Below, piece after piece: positions 34,704 to 43,535 of a stretch of DNA of 64,000 nt. Below the pieces are notes generated by a model. That model had not been told where the DNA came from. It saw only the letters and a list, made by a program, of their open reading frames with translations, and made no database searches. The stretch is from Halococcus qingdaonensis (GTDB lineage: Archaea > Halobacteriota > Halobacteria > Halobacteriales > Halococcaceae). The stretch's first letter is position 1, and each line of letters begins with the position of its first letter. The DNA is taken from positions 744,001-808,000 of the forward strand of contig NZ_CP101943.1 in assembly GCF_024508235.1 (NCBI RefSeq), given 5' to 3'. Position numbers and translations under genes: made by a program.

Positions 34704-36118
34704 CGACGGTACGACGCAGCGCATTCATGATCACCGTAGTGCTCGTTTCAGCACTCGTCGGCGGCATCGCCGTCAGCGGGTCGGCGGCGGCGCTCGATTC
34801 CGATACGGCGGCACCATACCCGCACTCGCCGGGGACGAGCGCGACCGATTTCCCCGTCTCGGTCGTCGCTCAGGGGAGCGATGCCATCACGCAGGACGGG
34901 ATGAAATCGATGACGGTCGACTTCGGGGCGAGCGGCAGTTTCGACGGCAGTGTCGAGAACGTCAGCGTCGGGTCGGTCTCGGTCACCGTCGCCAGTTCGA
35001 ACGGGCAGCAAACGATCGATCCGTCGAACGTCTCGACGACGTCGGACGGCCAGATCACGCTCACCTTCCAGCAGCCGGTGTCGGTGAGCGCCGACGACCG
35101 CATCATCGCCAACGTCGCGAACGTGACGACGCCGACGAGCGACGGTAGCTACTCGGTCGGCGTCTCGACGACGACGCCCTCGGGGACGACCGACGGCCCG
35201 GTGACCGACGATTATCGCATCGAGAGCGCCTCGCTGTCGTTCCCGAACCAGAGCGCCTCGCAGTTCAGCGCGAACCAGTCGGTGAACGTCTCCGGGGTCG
35301 TCCCGAACGCCGGCTACATCGGGATATTTACCGTGGCCGACAACGGCTCGCGCGGGCAGCCGGTCGGCAGTAGCCAGCCCATCGTCGCGCTGTACAACGA
35401 GCGCAACTACACCGTCAATCTCAACGGCAACGTCAACGAGAGTCAGCAGCTCATGGCGGTTGCCTACTACGAGACCAGCGGGAGCAGCCAGTCCGAACGG
35501 CTGAACGGTACGTTCGATCCGAACGAGGATGCGGTCGTGACGAACAACGGTCAGCCGGCGAACGCGACCGGCTACGTCACCACCGTCGACGCCGACGGCC
35601 GCGTCCAGTCGGGCAGCGAGTACGACCAGGGTGCGCGGCTCTACCTCGACCAGGGCGAAGCGAGCACTGGCTATCAGCTCCGTGCGGTCGAGAACGGCAG
35701 CCCCGGGCGAACGGTGAACCAGTTCGAGACTGCCGCGAACGGCTCGGCGACGATCGACACCACCGACCTCCAGCAGGGGCAGTACGTCATCACGCGGATC
35801 GACGACGGCTCGGTCGTCAGTCTCGACAACGACAGCACGACCAGTGCGCAGGACGACAGCATCACCATCACCGGTCAGCAGTTCACCGAATCGACCGCGG
35901 CCGGCGGTGGTGGGAACAACAGTAGTGCCAACGCGAGCGGCGGCGCGAGCACGGCTGCCGGTGGCAACGATGCCGGCGGCAACAGTTCGGGCAACGCCAG
36001 CGGGAACGGCTCGGGCAACGGTAGCGGCAGCAGTTCGAGCGGCCCCGGCTTCGGCATCGCGGTGGCCGTCGTCGCGCTGCTCGGCGCTGCGCTGCTCGCG
36101 ACGCGACGCGGGCGCTAA
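34700..36118 (+). CDS. Secreted PGF-CTERM surface glycoprotein, paralog B
   Basis: A 472-residue paralog of the preceding gene with the same plan: signal peptide (MTTVRRSAFMITVVLVSALV...), beta-rich sequon-rich ectodomain, Gly/Asn/Ser linker and a PGF-CTERM tail (PGFGIAVAVVALLGAALL, then ATRRGR). Shared ectodomain blocks include ESQQLMAVAY, FDPNED/FDPNDD, SLDNDSTTSAQDDSI and EGQY/QGQYVITRI. The last 70 bases of the two genes are almost the same. The two probably form or decorate the cell surface and may carry the glycan made by this locus. Confidence 0.82.
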   Translation: MTTVRRSAFMITVVLVSALVGGIAVSGSAAALDSDTAAPYPHSPGTSATDFPVSVVAQGSDAITQDGMKSMTVDFGASGSFDGSVENVSVGSVSVTVASSNGQQTIDPSNVSTTSDGQITLTFQQPVSVSADDRIIANVANVTTPTSDGSYSVGVSTTTPSGTTDGPVTDDYRIESASLSFPNQSASQFSANQSVNVSGVVPNAGYIGIFTVADNGSRGQPVGSSQPIVALYNERNYTVNLNGNVNESQQLMAVAYYETSGSSQSERLNGTFDPNEDAVVTNNGQPANATGYVTTVDADGRVQSGSEYDQGARLYLDQGEASTGYQLRAVENGSPGRTVNQFETAANGSATIDTTDLQQGQYVITRIDDGSVVSLDNDSTTSAQDDSITITGQQFTESTAAGGGGNNSSANASGGASTAAGGNDAGGNSSGNASGNGSGNGSGSSSSGPGFGIAVAVVALLGAALLATRRGR

Positions 36119-36181
36119 CCGACCCGCCGTTTCGATCGGCTTCCGACGAACGGATTTGTCTCGACCGATTGCGGTCGGGTG

Positions 36182-37384
36182 ATGACAGCATCGCAACTCC
36201 GGCCGACCGGACTCACGGGCGAGCTGCTCGGAAAGACGCTGGGCTACGCCCGCGAGCGCGACTACACCGGCTGGGATTACGGTGACGGGATGAGCAGCCG
36301 GCTGTTGCAGGCGCTGCCCGTCGACAACAAGTGGGTGAACATCGCGGTTCAGGAGACGATCAAGCGCGCGCCGGTCAACGTTCGACCGCTCTTTCTCGTC
36401 GAACAGCGCCGCAACTACAAGGGGACGGCCATGTTCACGATGGCGAACCTCGCGGCCCACGAACTGGAGTTCGGCGAGGGCAGCGGCGTTGACTACGGGC
36501 GCGAGGCGCACGATCTCGCCGAGTGGCTCGTCGAAGAGCGGACGCCGGGCTATGCGGGTTTTTGTGGTGCACACCGCCACGAAATCCAGCATCTCGACAT
36601 CAAGGGATTGCCCTCCTACCCCGACATGGTCTCGACGGCATACGCGGTGCGAGCGCTGCTCGCGGCCCACGACGCCGGGCTCGATACGGGCGGTATAGAC
36701 TATGCCGAGACCGTGCGTTCGGTCGCCGACTTCATCGACGAGGATCTCGAATACGAGGAGATCGACGATGGTGCGCGGATGAAGTACGTTCCGACGTGGT
36801 CGTCCGACCACTACACGCTCAACGCGGTCGCACTCGGCGGCGTGACGCTGCTCGAACTCGGCGCGCGCTTCGGCGGCGAGCATCGCGAGCGCGGCGAGAA
36901 ACTGCTCGATTACGTCGTCTCGTGCCAGCGGCCCGAAGGCGGCTGGATGTATCGCGATCCGCCGTCGGCGTCGCATCTATCGATGGACAACCATCACAAC
37001 GGGTTCATCATCGAGTCGCTGCTGCGCCACCGCGAGCTCACCGGTGCCGACAGGTACGAGGGGGTGCTCGACGACGCGCTCGCGTTCTATCGCGAGGAGC
37101 TGTTCGCGGACGACGGTGCGCCAAACTGGGACGAATCGAACAGCTATCCGCGGGACATCAACGCCGCCGCCCAGGGGATCATCGTCTTCAGTCGTGCCGG
37201 TGAGTTCGCGGCTGCCGAGCGGATCATCGACTGGGTGCTCGGCACGCTGTACGCCGGCGACGGGAAGTTCCGCTTCCGGCGCGAGCGCTTTTTCACCAGG
37301 CGCGTCACGCTGATGCGGTGGTGTGAGGCGTCGATGGCGTACGCGCTGGCGACCTATCTCGAGCAGCGCGCGTCGTCGGCCTGA
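36182..37384 (+). CDS. Alpha/alpha-toroid protein resembling glucuronyl C5-epimerases, copy 1
   Basis: A 400-residue soluble protein; a GTG at 36179 directly precedes the ATG used. It is helical with regularly spaced blocks typical of an (alpha/alpha)6 toroid: YVVSCQRPEGGWMYRD, SMDNHHNGFIIESLLRHREL, then FYREELFADDGAPNWDESNS and YPRDINAAAQGIIVFS. The His/Asn pair in DNHHNG and the YPRD-N-AAAQ block recur in the other toroid proteins of this locus (DNFHTG and YPHDAHAAAQ at 41060). This arrangement recalls the catalytic domain of D-glucuronyl C5-epimerase. Database names for relatives are often misleading (transporter); there are no membrane helices. Confidence 0.65.
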   Translation: MTASQLRPTGLTGELLGKTLGYARERDYTGWDYGDGMSSRLLQALPVDNKWVNIAVQETIKRAPVNVRPLFLVEQRRNYKGTAMFTMANLAAHELEFGEGSGVDYGREAHDLAEWLVEERTPGYAGFCGAHRHEIQHLDIKGLPSYPDMVSTAYAVRALLAAHDAGLDTGGIDYAETVRSVADFIDEDLEYEEIDDGARMKYVPTWSSDHYTLNAVALGGVTLLELGARFGGEHRERGEKLLDYVVSCQRPEGGWMYRDPPSASHLSMDNHHNGFIIESLLRHRELTGADRYEGVLDDALAFYREELFADDGAPNWDESNSYPRDINAAAQGIIVFSRAGEFAAAERIIDWVLGTLYAGDGKFRFRRERFFTRRVTLMRWCEASMAYALATYLEQRASSA

Positions 37385-37461
37385 GCCGAACGTGCGTCCA
37401 AGCCGGAACGACGCCGGTCGGTTTCGACAGGTTTGATAAGCTTGCTGGAGAAGGAGGGGTA

Positions 37462-37515
37462 ATGATGCCGCCGCTTTGTGTATGGCCACCGTCAGAGAGA
37501 GGGGCGGTGCTGTGA
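37462..37515 (+). other. Candidate leader mini-ORF with strong ribosome site before wecB
   Basis: The frame MMPPLCVWPPSERGAVL (17 codons) follows AAGGAGGGG at 37451-37459, an unusually strong ribosome-binding site for a haloarchaeon, and ends in TGA at 37513-37515, eight bases before a stable inverted repeat. A leader-peptide role upstream of wecB is possible but unproven. Confidence 0.3.
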
Positions 37516-37519
37516 GCGA

Positions 37520-37541
37520 CGAACCCACGATCGGTGGGTCG
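37520..37541 (+). promoter_or_regulatory. Hairpin in the wecB leader
   Basis: ACCCAC and GTGGGT pair around a 5-base loop; two more base pairs extend the stem past a single bulged A. The structure lies between the mini-ORF stop and the wecB ATG at 37574 and could be a transcription or translation control element. Confidence 0.35.
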
Positions 37542-37573
37542 CCCTGCGGTTTGGGTGCACCGAACGGGGAGGG

Positions 37574-38698
37574 ATGTCGATGACCGACGGGACGACCGTG
37601 ACGATCGTGCTCGGCACGCGCCCGGAGATCATCAAGCTCGCGCCCGTCATCGACGCCTGCGAAGAACGGGAGATCGCCTACAGCGTCGTCCACACCGGCC
37701 AGCACTACTCCGAGGAGCTGGACACCGTCTTCTTCGACCAGCTCGAACTGCCAGCGCCCGACCACAACCTCGGCGTCGGTTCCGGCTCCCAGAGCGAACA
37801 GACCGGCGCGATGATCCGCGAGATCGAGACGGTGTTGCTCGACGAGCAGCCCGAACTGGTGCTCGTTCAGGGCGATACGAACTCCGTTCTCGCGGGGGCG
37901 ATCGCGGCGGGCAAGCTCGACTGCGAGGTCGGCCACGTCGAGGCCGGCCTGCGGAGTTTCGACCGGACGATGCCCGAGGAGGTGAATCGCGTGCTCGCCG
38001 ACCACGCCGCCGACTACCGCTTCGCGCCGACCGAACAGGCTGCCGGCTATCTCCGCGAGGAGGGGATCGCCGACGACGCGATCCACGTGACCGGCAACAC
38101 GATCGTCGATGCGGTGATGGGCTATCGCGATCTCGCGGCCGCAAAGAGCGACGTTCTCGACGAGCTCGATCTCGATGCCGGCGATTTCTGTCTTCTGACT
38201 GCCCATCGCGCCGAGAACGTCGACGATCGCGAGCGCTTTTCGAGCCTGCTCGACGGCGTCGCCCGATTCGCCAGCGAATCCGATCTCGACGTCGTCTATC
38301 CGGTCCATCCGCGAGCAAACGAACGCCTCGCGGCGTTCGATCTCGCGATGCCCGACGAGATCACGCCGATCGACTCACAGGATTTCCTGGATTTCCTCCG
38401 GCTCGAAAGCACGGCGACGCTCGTGCTCACCGATTCCGGCGGCGTTCAGGAGGAAACCTGTATTCTCGGCACGCCCTGCGTCACCCTCCGTGACAACACC
38501 GAACGGCCGGAGACGGTCGACGTGGGGGCGAACCGTGTCGTCGGCGTCACCGCCGACGGGATCGTCACCGGCGCGCGCGAGGCGCTCGCCGAGCAGAACG
38601 GCTGGGAGAATCCCTTCGGCGACGGCCACAGCGCCGAGCGCATTCTTGATATCGCGGGGATCGGCTCCGCCACCTCGGTCGGGGAGGTGCACGGATGA
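37574..38698 (+). CDS. wecB: UDP-N-acetylglucosamine 2-epimerase (non-hydrolysing)
   Basis: A 374-residue cytoplasmic enzyme interconverting UDP-GlcNAc and UDP-ManNAc. Signature blocks are intact: GTRPEIIKLAPVIDA, HTGQHYSEELDTVFFDQLEL, LVQGDTNSVLAGAIAA, VGHVEAGLRSFDRTMPEEVN, LTAHRAENVDDRERF and the C-terminal LTDSGGVQEETCILGTPCVT with TERPETVDVG. The start MSMTDGTTVTIVLGTRP at 37574 is followed by a second ATG two codons on. The stop overlaps the wecC start as ATGA, giving a translationally coupled UDP-ManNAcA pathway. Confidence 0.93.
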   Translation: MSMTDGTTVTIVLGTRPEIIKLAPVIDACEEREIAYSVVHTGQHYSEELDTVFFDQLELPAPDHNLGVGSGSQSEQTGAMIREIETVLLDEQPELVLVQGDTNSVLAGAIAAGKLDCEVGHVEAGLRSFDRTMPEEVNRVLADHAADYRFAPTEQAAGYLREEGIADDAIHVTGNTIVDAVMGYRDLAAAKSDVLDELDLDAGDFCLLTAHRAENVDDRERFSSLLDGVARFASESDLDVVYPVHPRANERLAAFDLAMPDEITPIDSQDFLDFLRLESTATLVLTDSGGVQEETCILGTPCVTLRDNTERPETVDVGANRVVGVTADGIVTGAREALAEQNGWENPFGDGHSAERILDIAGIGSATSVGEVHG

Positions 38699-39966
38699 GC
38701 TCGGTCTGCGTGCACGGACTCGGCTATATTGGTCTGCCGACGGCGGCGATGCTCGCCGACAGCGGCCACGACGTCACGGGTTACGACGTCGATACGGACC
38801 TGATCGACCGACTCGATCGCGGCGAGGTGCCCGTCGACGAACCGGGGCTCGACGAGTTCGTCACGGACGCGCTCGCGGACGGGCTGTCGGTCTCCCACGA
38901 CGTGCCGGCGGCCGACTACCACCTCGTCTGCGTGCCGACGCCGCTCGACGGCGATCGGGCCGACCTCGCGTACGTCGAGAGCGCCGCCGGGACGGTCGCC
39001 GAAGTGCTCCGGGCGGGCGACACGGTGATCCTCGAATCCACCGTCCCGCCGGGGACGACGGTCGAGACGGTCGCGCCGATCCTCGAACGATCCAGCCACT
39101 CCGTCGGCGAGTTCTCGCTCGCGTACTCGCCCGAGACCGTGCTGCCGGGCAACGTCATCGCGGAGCTACGCGCGAACGACCGCGCGGTCGGCGGCATCGA
39201 CGAGCGGTCGGTCGAGCGCGCGGCCGCGCTGTACGGCTCGTTCGTCGAGGGCGACCTCCGAACGACGGCGAACCCGACGCTTGCAGAGTTCGTCAAACTC
39301 ATACAGAACACGTATCGCGACGTGAACATCGCGCTGGCGAACGAGCTGGCGATGATCGCGGCCGACTACGAACTCGACGCGCGCGAGGCGATCTCGCTCG
39401 CGAACCATCACCCACGGGTCGAGCTCCACCAGCCTGGTCCCGGCGTGGGCGGTCACTGCATCCCCATCGATCCGCTCTTTTTGGGCCAGAGCTCGGAGAA
39501 CCTCGACCTCATCGAGCGGGCCCGTGAGATCAACGACGGGATGGCCGAGTACGTCACCGATCTGCTCGACGACGAACTGGATTCGCTGGCGGAGTCGTCG
39601 GTGGCGATCCTCGGCGTCGCCTACAAGGGCAACGTCGCCGACGCACGCGAGAGCCCCGGGCTGCGCCTCGCCGAGGTGCTCCAGGCCCGGACGCAGGTGG
39701 CGGGAGCCGCCGGAGCGGGCACGGCGGGCGTCGACGTTCGCCTGCACGATCCGTACGTCACCGATCAGCGGTTCGCGCTCGCCCCCTTCGACGAGGCGTT
39801 CGCAGGGGCCGACGCGATCGTCGTCGCCACCAACCACGACGAGTACGCCGCGCTCGATCCGGAGGACGTCGCGGCGCGGCTCGCGGGGAACGTCGTCGTG
39901 GACGCGAAGGGACTGCTCGACAGGGATCGATGGGAAGCGGCCGGACTGCGGGTTGTCCGGCTATGA
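38695..39966 (+). CDS. wecC: UDP-N-acetyl-D-mannosamine dehydrogenase
   Basis: A 423-residue NAD-dependent enzyme that oxidises C6 of a UDP-sugar to a carboxylate, here most likely UDP-ManNAc to UDP-ManNAcA because wecB is directly upstream. The Rossmann motif is GLGYIGLPTAAMLADSGHDV, the catalytic cysteine is Cys255 in GVGGHCIPIDPLF, and FVKLIQNTYRDVNIALANEL holds the conserved Lys and Asn. GVAYKGNVADARESPG lies in the C-terminal UDP-binding domain. Overlaps both neighbours by 4 bp. Confidence 0.9.
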   Translation: MSSVCVHGLGYIGLPTAAMLADSGHDVTGYDVDTDLIDRLDRGEVPVDEPGLDEFVTDALADGLSVSHDVPAADYHLVCVPTPLDGDRADLAYVESAAGTVAEVLRAGDTVILESTVPPGTTVETVAPILERSSHSVGEFSLAYSPETVLPGNVIAELRANDRAVGGIDERSVERAAALYGSFVEGDLRTTANPTLAEFVKLIQNTYRDVNIALANELAMIAADYELDAREAISLANHHPRVELHQPGPGVGGHCIPIDPLFLGQSSENLDLIERAREINDGMAEYVTDLLDDELDSLAESSVAILGVAYKGNVADARESPGLRLAEVLQARTQVAGAAGAGTAGVDVRLHDPYVTDQRFALAPFDEAFAGADAIVVATNHDEYAALDPEDVAARLAGNVVVDAKGLLDRDRWEAAGLRVVRL

Positions 39967-41063
39967 GCGGTCACGGGGCGCGCGCCGACCAGACAGCAGC
40001 CACGCGAACGCGGCCGATTCGGGCGTGGATCGATCTCGTGAGCCCCTCACATCCGTTCTTCTTCGCGGCGCTCGCGGAGGGACTCGACGACGTAGCGGTG
40101 GCGACGACGGTGCGCGAGAAGACCGAGACCGTCTCGCTCGCCCGCGAGGTCGGCTTCACCCATCGCGTCGTGGGTCGCGATTTCGACAACGCGCTGGTGC
40201 GGAAGGTCGGCATCCCGCTGCGGACGGCCCAGCTGGCCCTCGAAGCACCCGATGGCGACGTCTCGCTCTCCTCGCGCAACGCGATGTGCGTGCTCGCTTC
40301 GAAGCTCCGGGGCATCCCTTCGATCCATTTCACCGACAACGACATCACCGCCCACATCGACGGACTCTGGGTCGAGGAGCTCTACAACCGCTTCGAGGCC
40401 GCCGCGACGCACAATGTCGTTCCGTCGGCGTTCGCGACCCACGAGCTGACGCGCTGGGGGGCCGACGAGAGCGCGATCCACACCTACGACGGCTACAAGG
40501 AGGACGTCTATGTCGCGAACTTCGATCCGGACCCGGAGTTCCCGGAGCGGCTGCCGTTCGCGAGCGGCGAGTATATCGTCGTCCGCCCGGAGGCGCTGAC
40601 GGCGGCGTACGTCGATGCCGATTCGATCGTCCCTGAACTGCTCGCGGCAGCCGACGAGCGCGACATCGGTGTCGTCTACCTCCCGCGCGGGCGTGGCGAC
40701 GAGGTTCACGCACACGACTACGCCGACGACGACGTGTTCGTCCCCGACGGAGCGGTCAACGGACTCCAGCTGGCGTGGCACGCCCGCTGTGTGCTCACGG
40801 GCTCGGGCACGATGTCGCGCGAGGCCGCCTGTATGGAGAAACCCGCCGTCTCCTTCTTCCCGAACACGCTGCTGTCGGTCGATCAGGAGCTCGTCGCCGA
40901 CGGGCGCATCTTCCACTCGCGGGATGCGGACGCGATCATCGACCACATCACCGGGCTCGACGAGAGCGACGTCGCCCCCGATCGCGACCGGGCGCGTGCG
41001 GTGCGCGACGAGCTCGTCGCACTGACGAACGAACTGCTGCGGTCGTGCTGTGGGGAACGATGA
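39963..41063 (+). CDS. DUF354 GT-B-fold glycan protein, copy 2
   Basis: A 366-residue relative of the protein at 31756. After a short basic lead (MSGHGARADQTAATRTRPI) the first half begins RAWIDLVSPSHPFFFAALAE; the C-terminal half contains LQLAWHARCVLTGSGTMSRE and AACMEKPAVSFFPNT, the GT-B-type nucleotide-sugar site. Its ATG overlaps the wecC stop and its own stop overlaps the toroid gene as ATGA, so it is coupled to UDP-ManNAcA synthesis. A role as a glycosyltransferase using that sugar is a reasonable inference, not a demonstrated activity. Confidence 0.8.
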   Translation: MSGHGARADQTAATRTRPIRAWIDLVSPSHPFFFAALAEGLDDVAVATTVREKTETVSLAREVGFTHRVVGRDFDNALVRKVGIPLRTAQLALEAPDGDVSLSSRNAMCVLASKLRGIPSIHFTDNDITAHIDGLWVEELYNRFEAAATHNVVPSAFATHELTRWGADESAIHTYDGYKEDVYVANFDPDPEFPERLPFASGEYIVVRPEALTAAYVDADSIVPELLAAADERDIGVVYLPRGRGDEVHAHDYADDDVFVPDGAVNGLQLAWHARCVLTGSGTMSREAACMEKPAVSFFPNTLLSVDQELVADGRIFHSRDADAIIDHITGLDESDVAPDRDRARAVRDELVALTNELLRSCCGER

Positions 41064-42238
41064 ACGACGATCCCTTCGTGCCGGCGAACGCGCTGACGCG
41101 TGCGCTGGAATGGGCGCGCGAGCGCGACTATGCCGGCTGGGACCCATACGACGGGCTGAACAGCCCATACGCGGAGCCGTTCAAACGGAACTGGTTCACC
41201 CGTCTCGCCTGGACGCACGCGGTGAGTCGGTTCCCGATCAATCTCCGGCCGGCGCTGTCGATCCCCGAGGAGCGCAACCCGAAGGGGGTCGCGCTGTTCG
41301 TCCTTTCCTATCTCCACCGCTACGAGGCGACGGGCGAGGAAGCGGATCTAGAGGAGGCCGAGCGGCTGCTCGACTGGTTGCGCGAGTATCAGTCACGCGC
41401 GTTCGACGAGCCCTGCTGGGGCTACAACTTCGACTGGCAGAACGCGCGGAAGTTCTACCTGCCGGCCTACCGGCCGTCGGTCGTCGTGACGGTCTTCTGT
41501 GCCCAGGCGTTCGTCCAGCACCATCGCCTCACGGGCAACGACGAATCGCTGGCGATCGCCGAAGGGGCCTGCGAGTTCATCCGAAACGAGATCAACACCC
41601 GCGAGGTCGCCGGCCACGAGGCCTACACCTATACCACCGACGATTCGTTCGTCGTCATCAACGTCAACGCCCTCGCCGCCCGGCTGTTCGCCCTAGTCGC
41701 GGCCGAAAACGACGACAACGCGCTCATGGAGCGCGCGGACGAGCTCGTCCGTTTCGTGCTCACGGCCCAGGAGGAAAGCGGTGCGTGGCACTACTCGATG
41801 CCGGCCGACCGTTCGCATATCAGCCACGACAACTTCCACACAGGGTTCGTGCTCGAATCGATCCGGGAGTATCTCGACGCCGGCGGCGACGTCGCCGGGG
41901 CGGCGGCGAGCTACGAGCGCGGGCTCACGTTCTATCGGGAGCACCTCTTCGAGGCCGACGGCGCACCGAAGTTCGAACACGATCAGAGCTACCCTCACGA
42001 CGCTCACGCAGCTGCCCAGTCGATCCGGACGTTCGTTCGCGACGGCCGACCGGAGAGCGTCGAACTCGCCGAGCAGGTGCTCGACTGGAGTCTCGACGAA
42101 CTGTTCGACGAGACGGGCTACTTCTACCGCCAGCGCGGACGGTTCATCGACGACGAAACGCCGTACATCCGCTGGAGTCAGGCCTGGATGTGCTTCGCGC
42201 TCGCGTCGGCGGTGCGCCAGCGTGCCGACCGCTCTTGA
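41060..42238 (+). CDS. Alpha/alpha-toroid protein resembling glucuronyl C5-epimerases, copy 2
   Basis: A 392-residue soluble toroid-type protein, paralogous to 36182: compare ARERDYAGWDPYDGLNSPY with ARERDYTGWDYGDGMSSRL, and DNFHTGFVLESIREYL with DNHHNGFIIESLLRHR. A longer in-frame reading starting upstream is within the DUF354 gene and was rejected; the ATG at 41060 overlaps that gene's stop as ATGA. Conserved GAWHYSMPADRSHISHDNFH and SYPHDAHAAAQSI blocks line the expected cavity. Coupling to wecB, wecC and DUF354 suggests a step on an aminouronic-acid glycan. Confidence 0.68.
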   Translation: MNDDPFVPANALTRALEWARERDYAGWDPYDGLNSPYAEPFKRNWFTRLAWTHAVSRFPINLRPALSIPEERNPKGVALFVLSYLHRYEATGEEADLEEAERLLDWLREYQSRAFDEPCWGYNFDWQNARKFYLPAYRPSVVVTVFCAQAFVQHHRLTGNDESLAIAEGACEFIRNEINTREVAGHEAYTYTTDDSFVVINVNALAARLFALVAAENDDNALMERADELVRFVLTAQEESGAWHYSMPADRSHISHDNFHTGFVLESIREYLDAGGDVAGAAASYERGLTFYREHLFEADGAPKFEHDQSYPHDAHAAAQSIRTFVRDGRPESVELAEQVLDWSLDELFDETGYFYRQRGRFIDDETPYIRWSQAWMCFALASAVRQRADRS

Positions 42239-42392
42239 CGACGGTTTGCGGTGGGCGATCCGCCGGTCCGCGAACAGATATTTCTAGATAGCGACGAGAG
42301 ATACACCCTCGATCGAGCAGCTTGCGGGTGAGGATAGCTGTCCCCGGGTGTCGCGAACCGGCTGTGGATTGGATTATCAGATATCCTCCACA

Positions 42393-42400
42393 AAATATTT
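42393..42400 (+). promoter_or_regulatory. TATA-like element of the GT4 gene at 42428
   Basis: The palindrome AAATATTT is centred about 31 nt before the GTG start at 42428, inside the AT-richest stretch of this intergenic region. Confidence 0.5.
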
Positions 42401-42427
42401 GTCATCGCCACGACCATCGATCGGGTA

Positions 42428-43486
42428 GTGTCCGAGTCGTATCTCGCCATCAGCGACTTTTCGGGTGGCGTCAGCGAGACCGGGCGGATGGCCGAACATC
42501 TCGGACCGCTCGGCGAGCATGCCGAGACGACCGTCGTCTGCCTGGCTCCCGACGAGAGCGTCGAACAGCTCGCCTACCGACAGGCACCGACGACGGGTGT
42601 GCGCGCGCTCGATCTGCTCTCGCTGTTCGCCGTTGCGCTGCTCGAAGGGCTGCGCAACGAGTACGACGGCGTCGTCTCGATCTCGCTCGTCCCCTACGGC
42701 TGCTTCGCGCTGGCGGTGGGCCGGGTCTGTGGACTGCCGACGCATCTCGCCATCATCGGCGTCGATCTCGACGTCCACGCCCGCGCCGGCTACGGTGCGC
42801 TCGCCGCGGCGCTCTTTCGCCGGTTCGATGCGATCACGGTGCCGGGCACCACGCATCGCGACCAGCTCGAACGGCTCGGCGTTCCCGGCGAGCGCATCGA
42901 GATCCTGGCCAACGGCGTCGATCGCGCGATCTACAGCCCGGCCGACGCTCCCGCCGAGTACGACTACATCTGGGTGGGACGGTTTTCGGCCGAAAAGGAT
43001 CCGCTGCTGTTCGTGCACATGATGTCCGAACTCGTCGAGCGCGGCAAATCACCGCGAGCAGTGATGCTCGGACGCGGCCCGCTCGTCGAGGACGTCCGCG
43101 CGGCGATCGACGACCATGATCTCGGCGACCGGATCGAGCTTCCCGGATGGGTCGACGAGCCGGCTGACTACTACCACCGTTCGCGGACGTTCGTGTTGAC
43201 CTCGAAACGGGATGCACTGCCGCTGACGTTGCTCGAAGCGATGGCGTGCGGACTTGTCCCTGTCGTTCCCGCGGTCGGCAACGTTCGCGACGCCGTGACC
43301 GACGGCGAGAGTGGGATCGTCCTCGACGACCGGACGGCCGACGCGTTCGCGACCGCGCTCGAACGGCTCGACGACGACATCTCCGAACGGCTGTCGGCGG
43401 CCGCGCCGGCCGTCAGTGATCGGTTTTCGGCCGAACGCGCCGCCGAGGACTGGGCGGCAGTGTTGCGAACGCTGCGGGCGTCGTGA
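42428..43486 (+). CDS. Glycosyltransferase family 4 protein
   Basis: A 352-residue retaining GT-B glycosyltransferase starting at GTG 42428 (MSESYLAISDFSGGVSETGR). The C-terminal half contains WVGRFSAEKDPLLFVHMMSE and the donor-binding E-x7-E block in SKRDALPLTLLEAMACGLVP. It would add a sugar to a lipid-linked or surface glycan precursor in the cytoplasm. It has its own promoter, separate from the wecB group. Confidence 0.86.
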   Translation: MSESYLAISDFSGGVSETGRMAEHLGPLGEHAETTVVCLAPDESVEQLAYRQAPTTGVRALDLLSLFAVALLEGLRNEYDGVVSISLVPYGCFALAVGRVCGLPTHLAIIGVDLDVHARAGYGALAAALFRRFDAITVPGTTHRDQLERLGVPGERIEILANGVDRAIYSPADAPAEYDYIWVGRFSAEKDPLLFVHMMSELVERGKSPRAVMLGRGPLVEDVRAAIDDHDLGDRIELPGWVDEPADYYHRSRTFVLTSKRDALPLTLLEAMACGLVPVVPAVGNVRDAVTDGESGIVLDDRTADAFATALERLDDDISERLSAAAPAVSDRFSAERAAEDWAAVLRTLRAS

Positions 43487-43503
43487 TCAGCTGGGTCGCA
43501 AAT

Positions 43504-43510
43504 CATATAC
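43504..43510 (+). promoter_or_regulatory. TATA-like element of the propeller-formyltransferase pair
   Basis: CATATAC is centred 29 nt before the ATG at 43536; leaderless transcript likely. Confidence 0.5.
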
Positions 43511-43535
43511 CTCGATATCTTGTCTTGAGGCATAC

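Noticed and set aside
33006-36118. Calling the two secreted proteins the S-layer glycoprotein
   Set aside because: Signal peptide, sequons and PGF-CTERM fit, but I see no sequence match that singles out the S-layer protein, and both are shorter than typical ones.
34748-36976. A 742-codon minus-strand frame opposite the second PGF-CTERM gene and the toroid gene
   Set aside because: Arg/Val/Asp-rich shadow covering two genes with clear features on the other strand.
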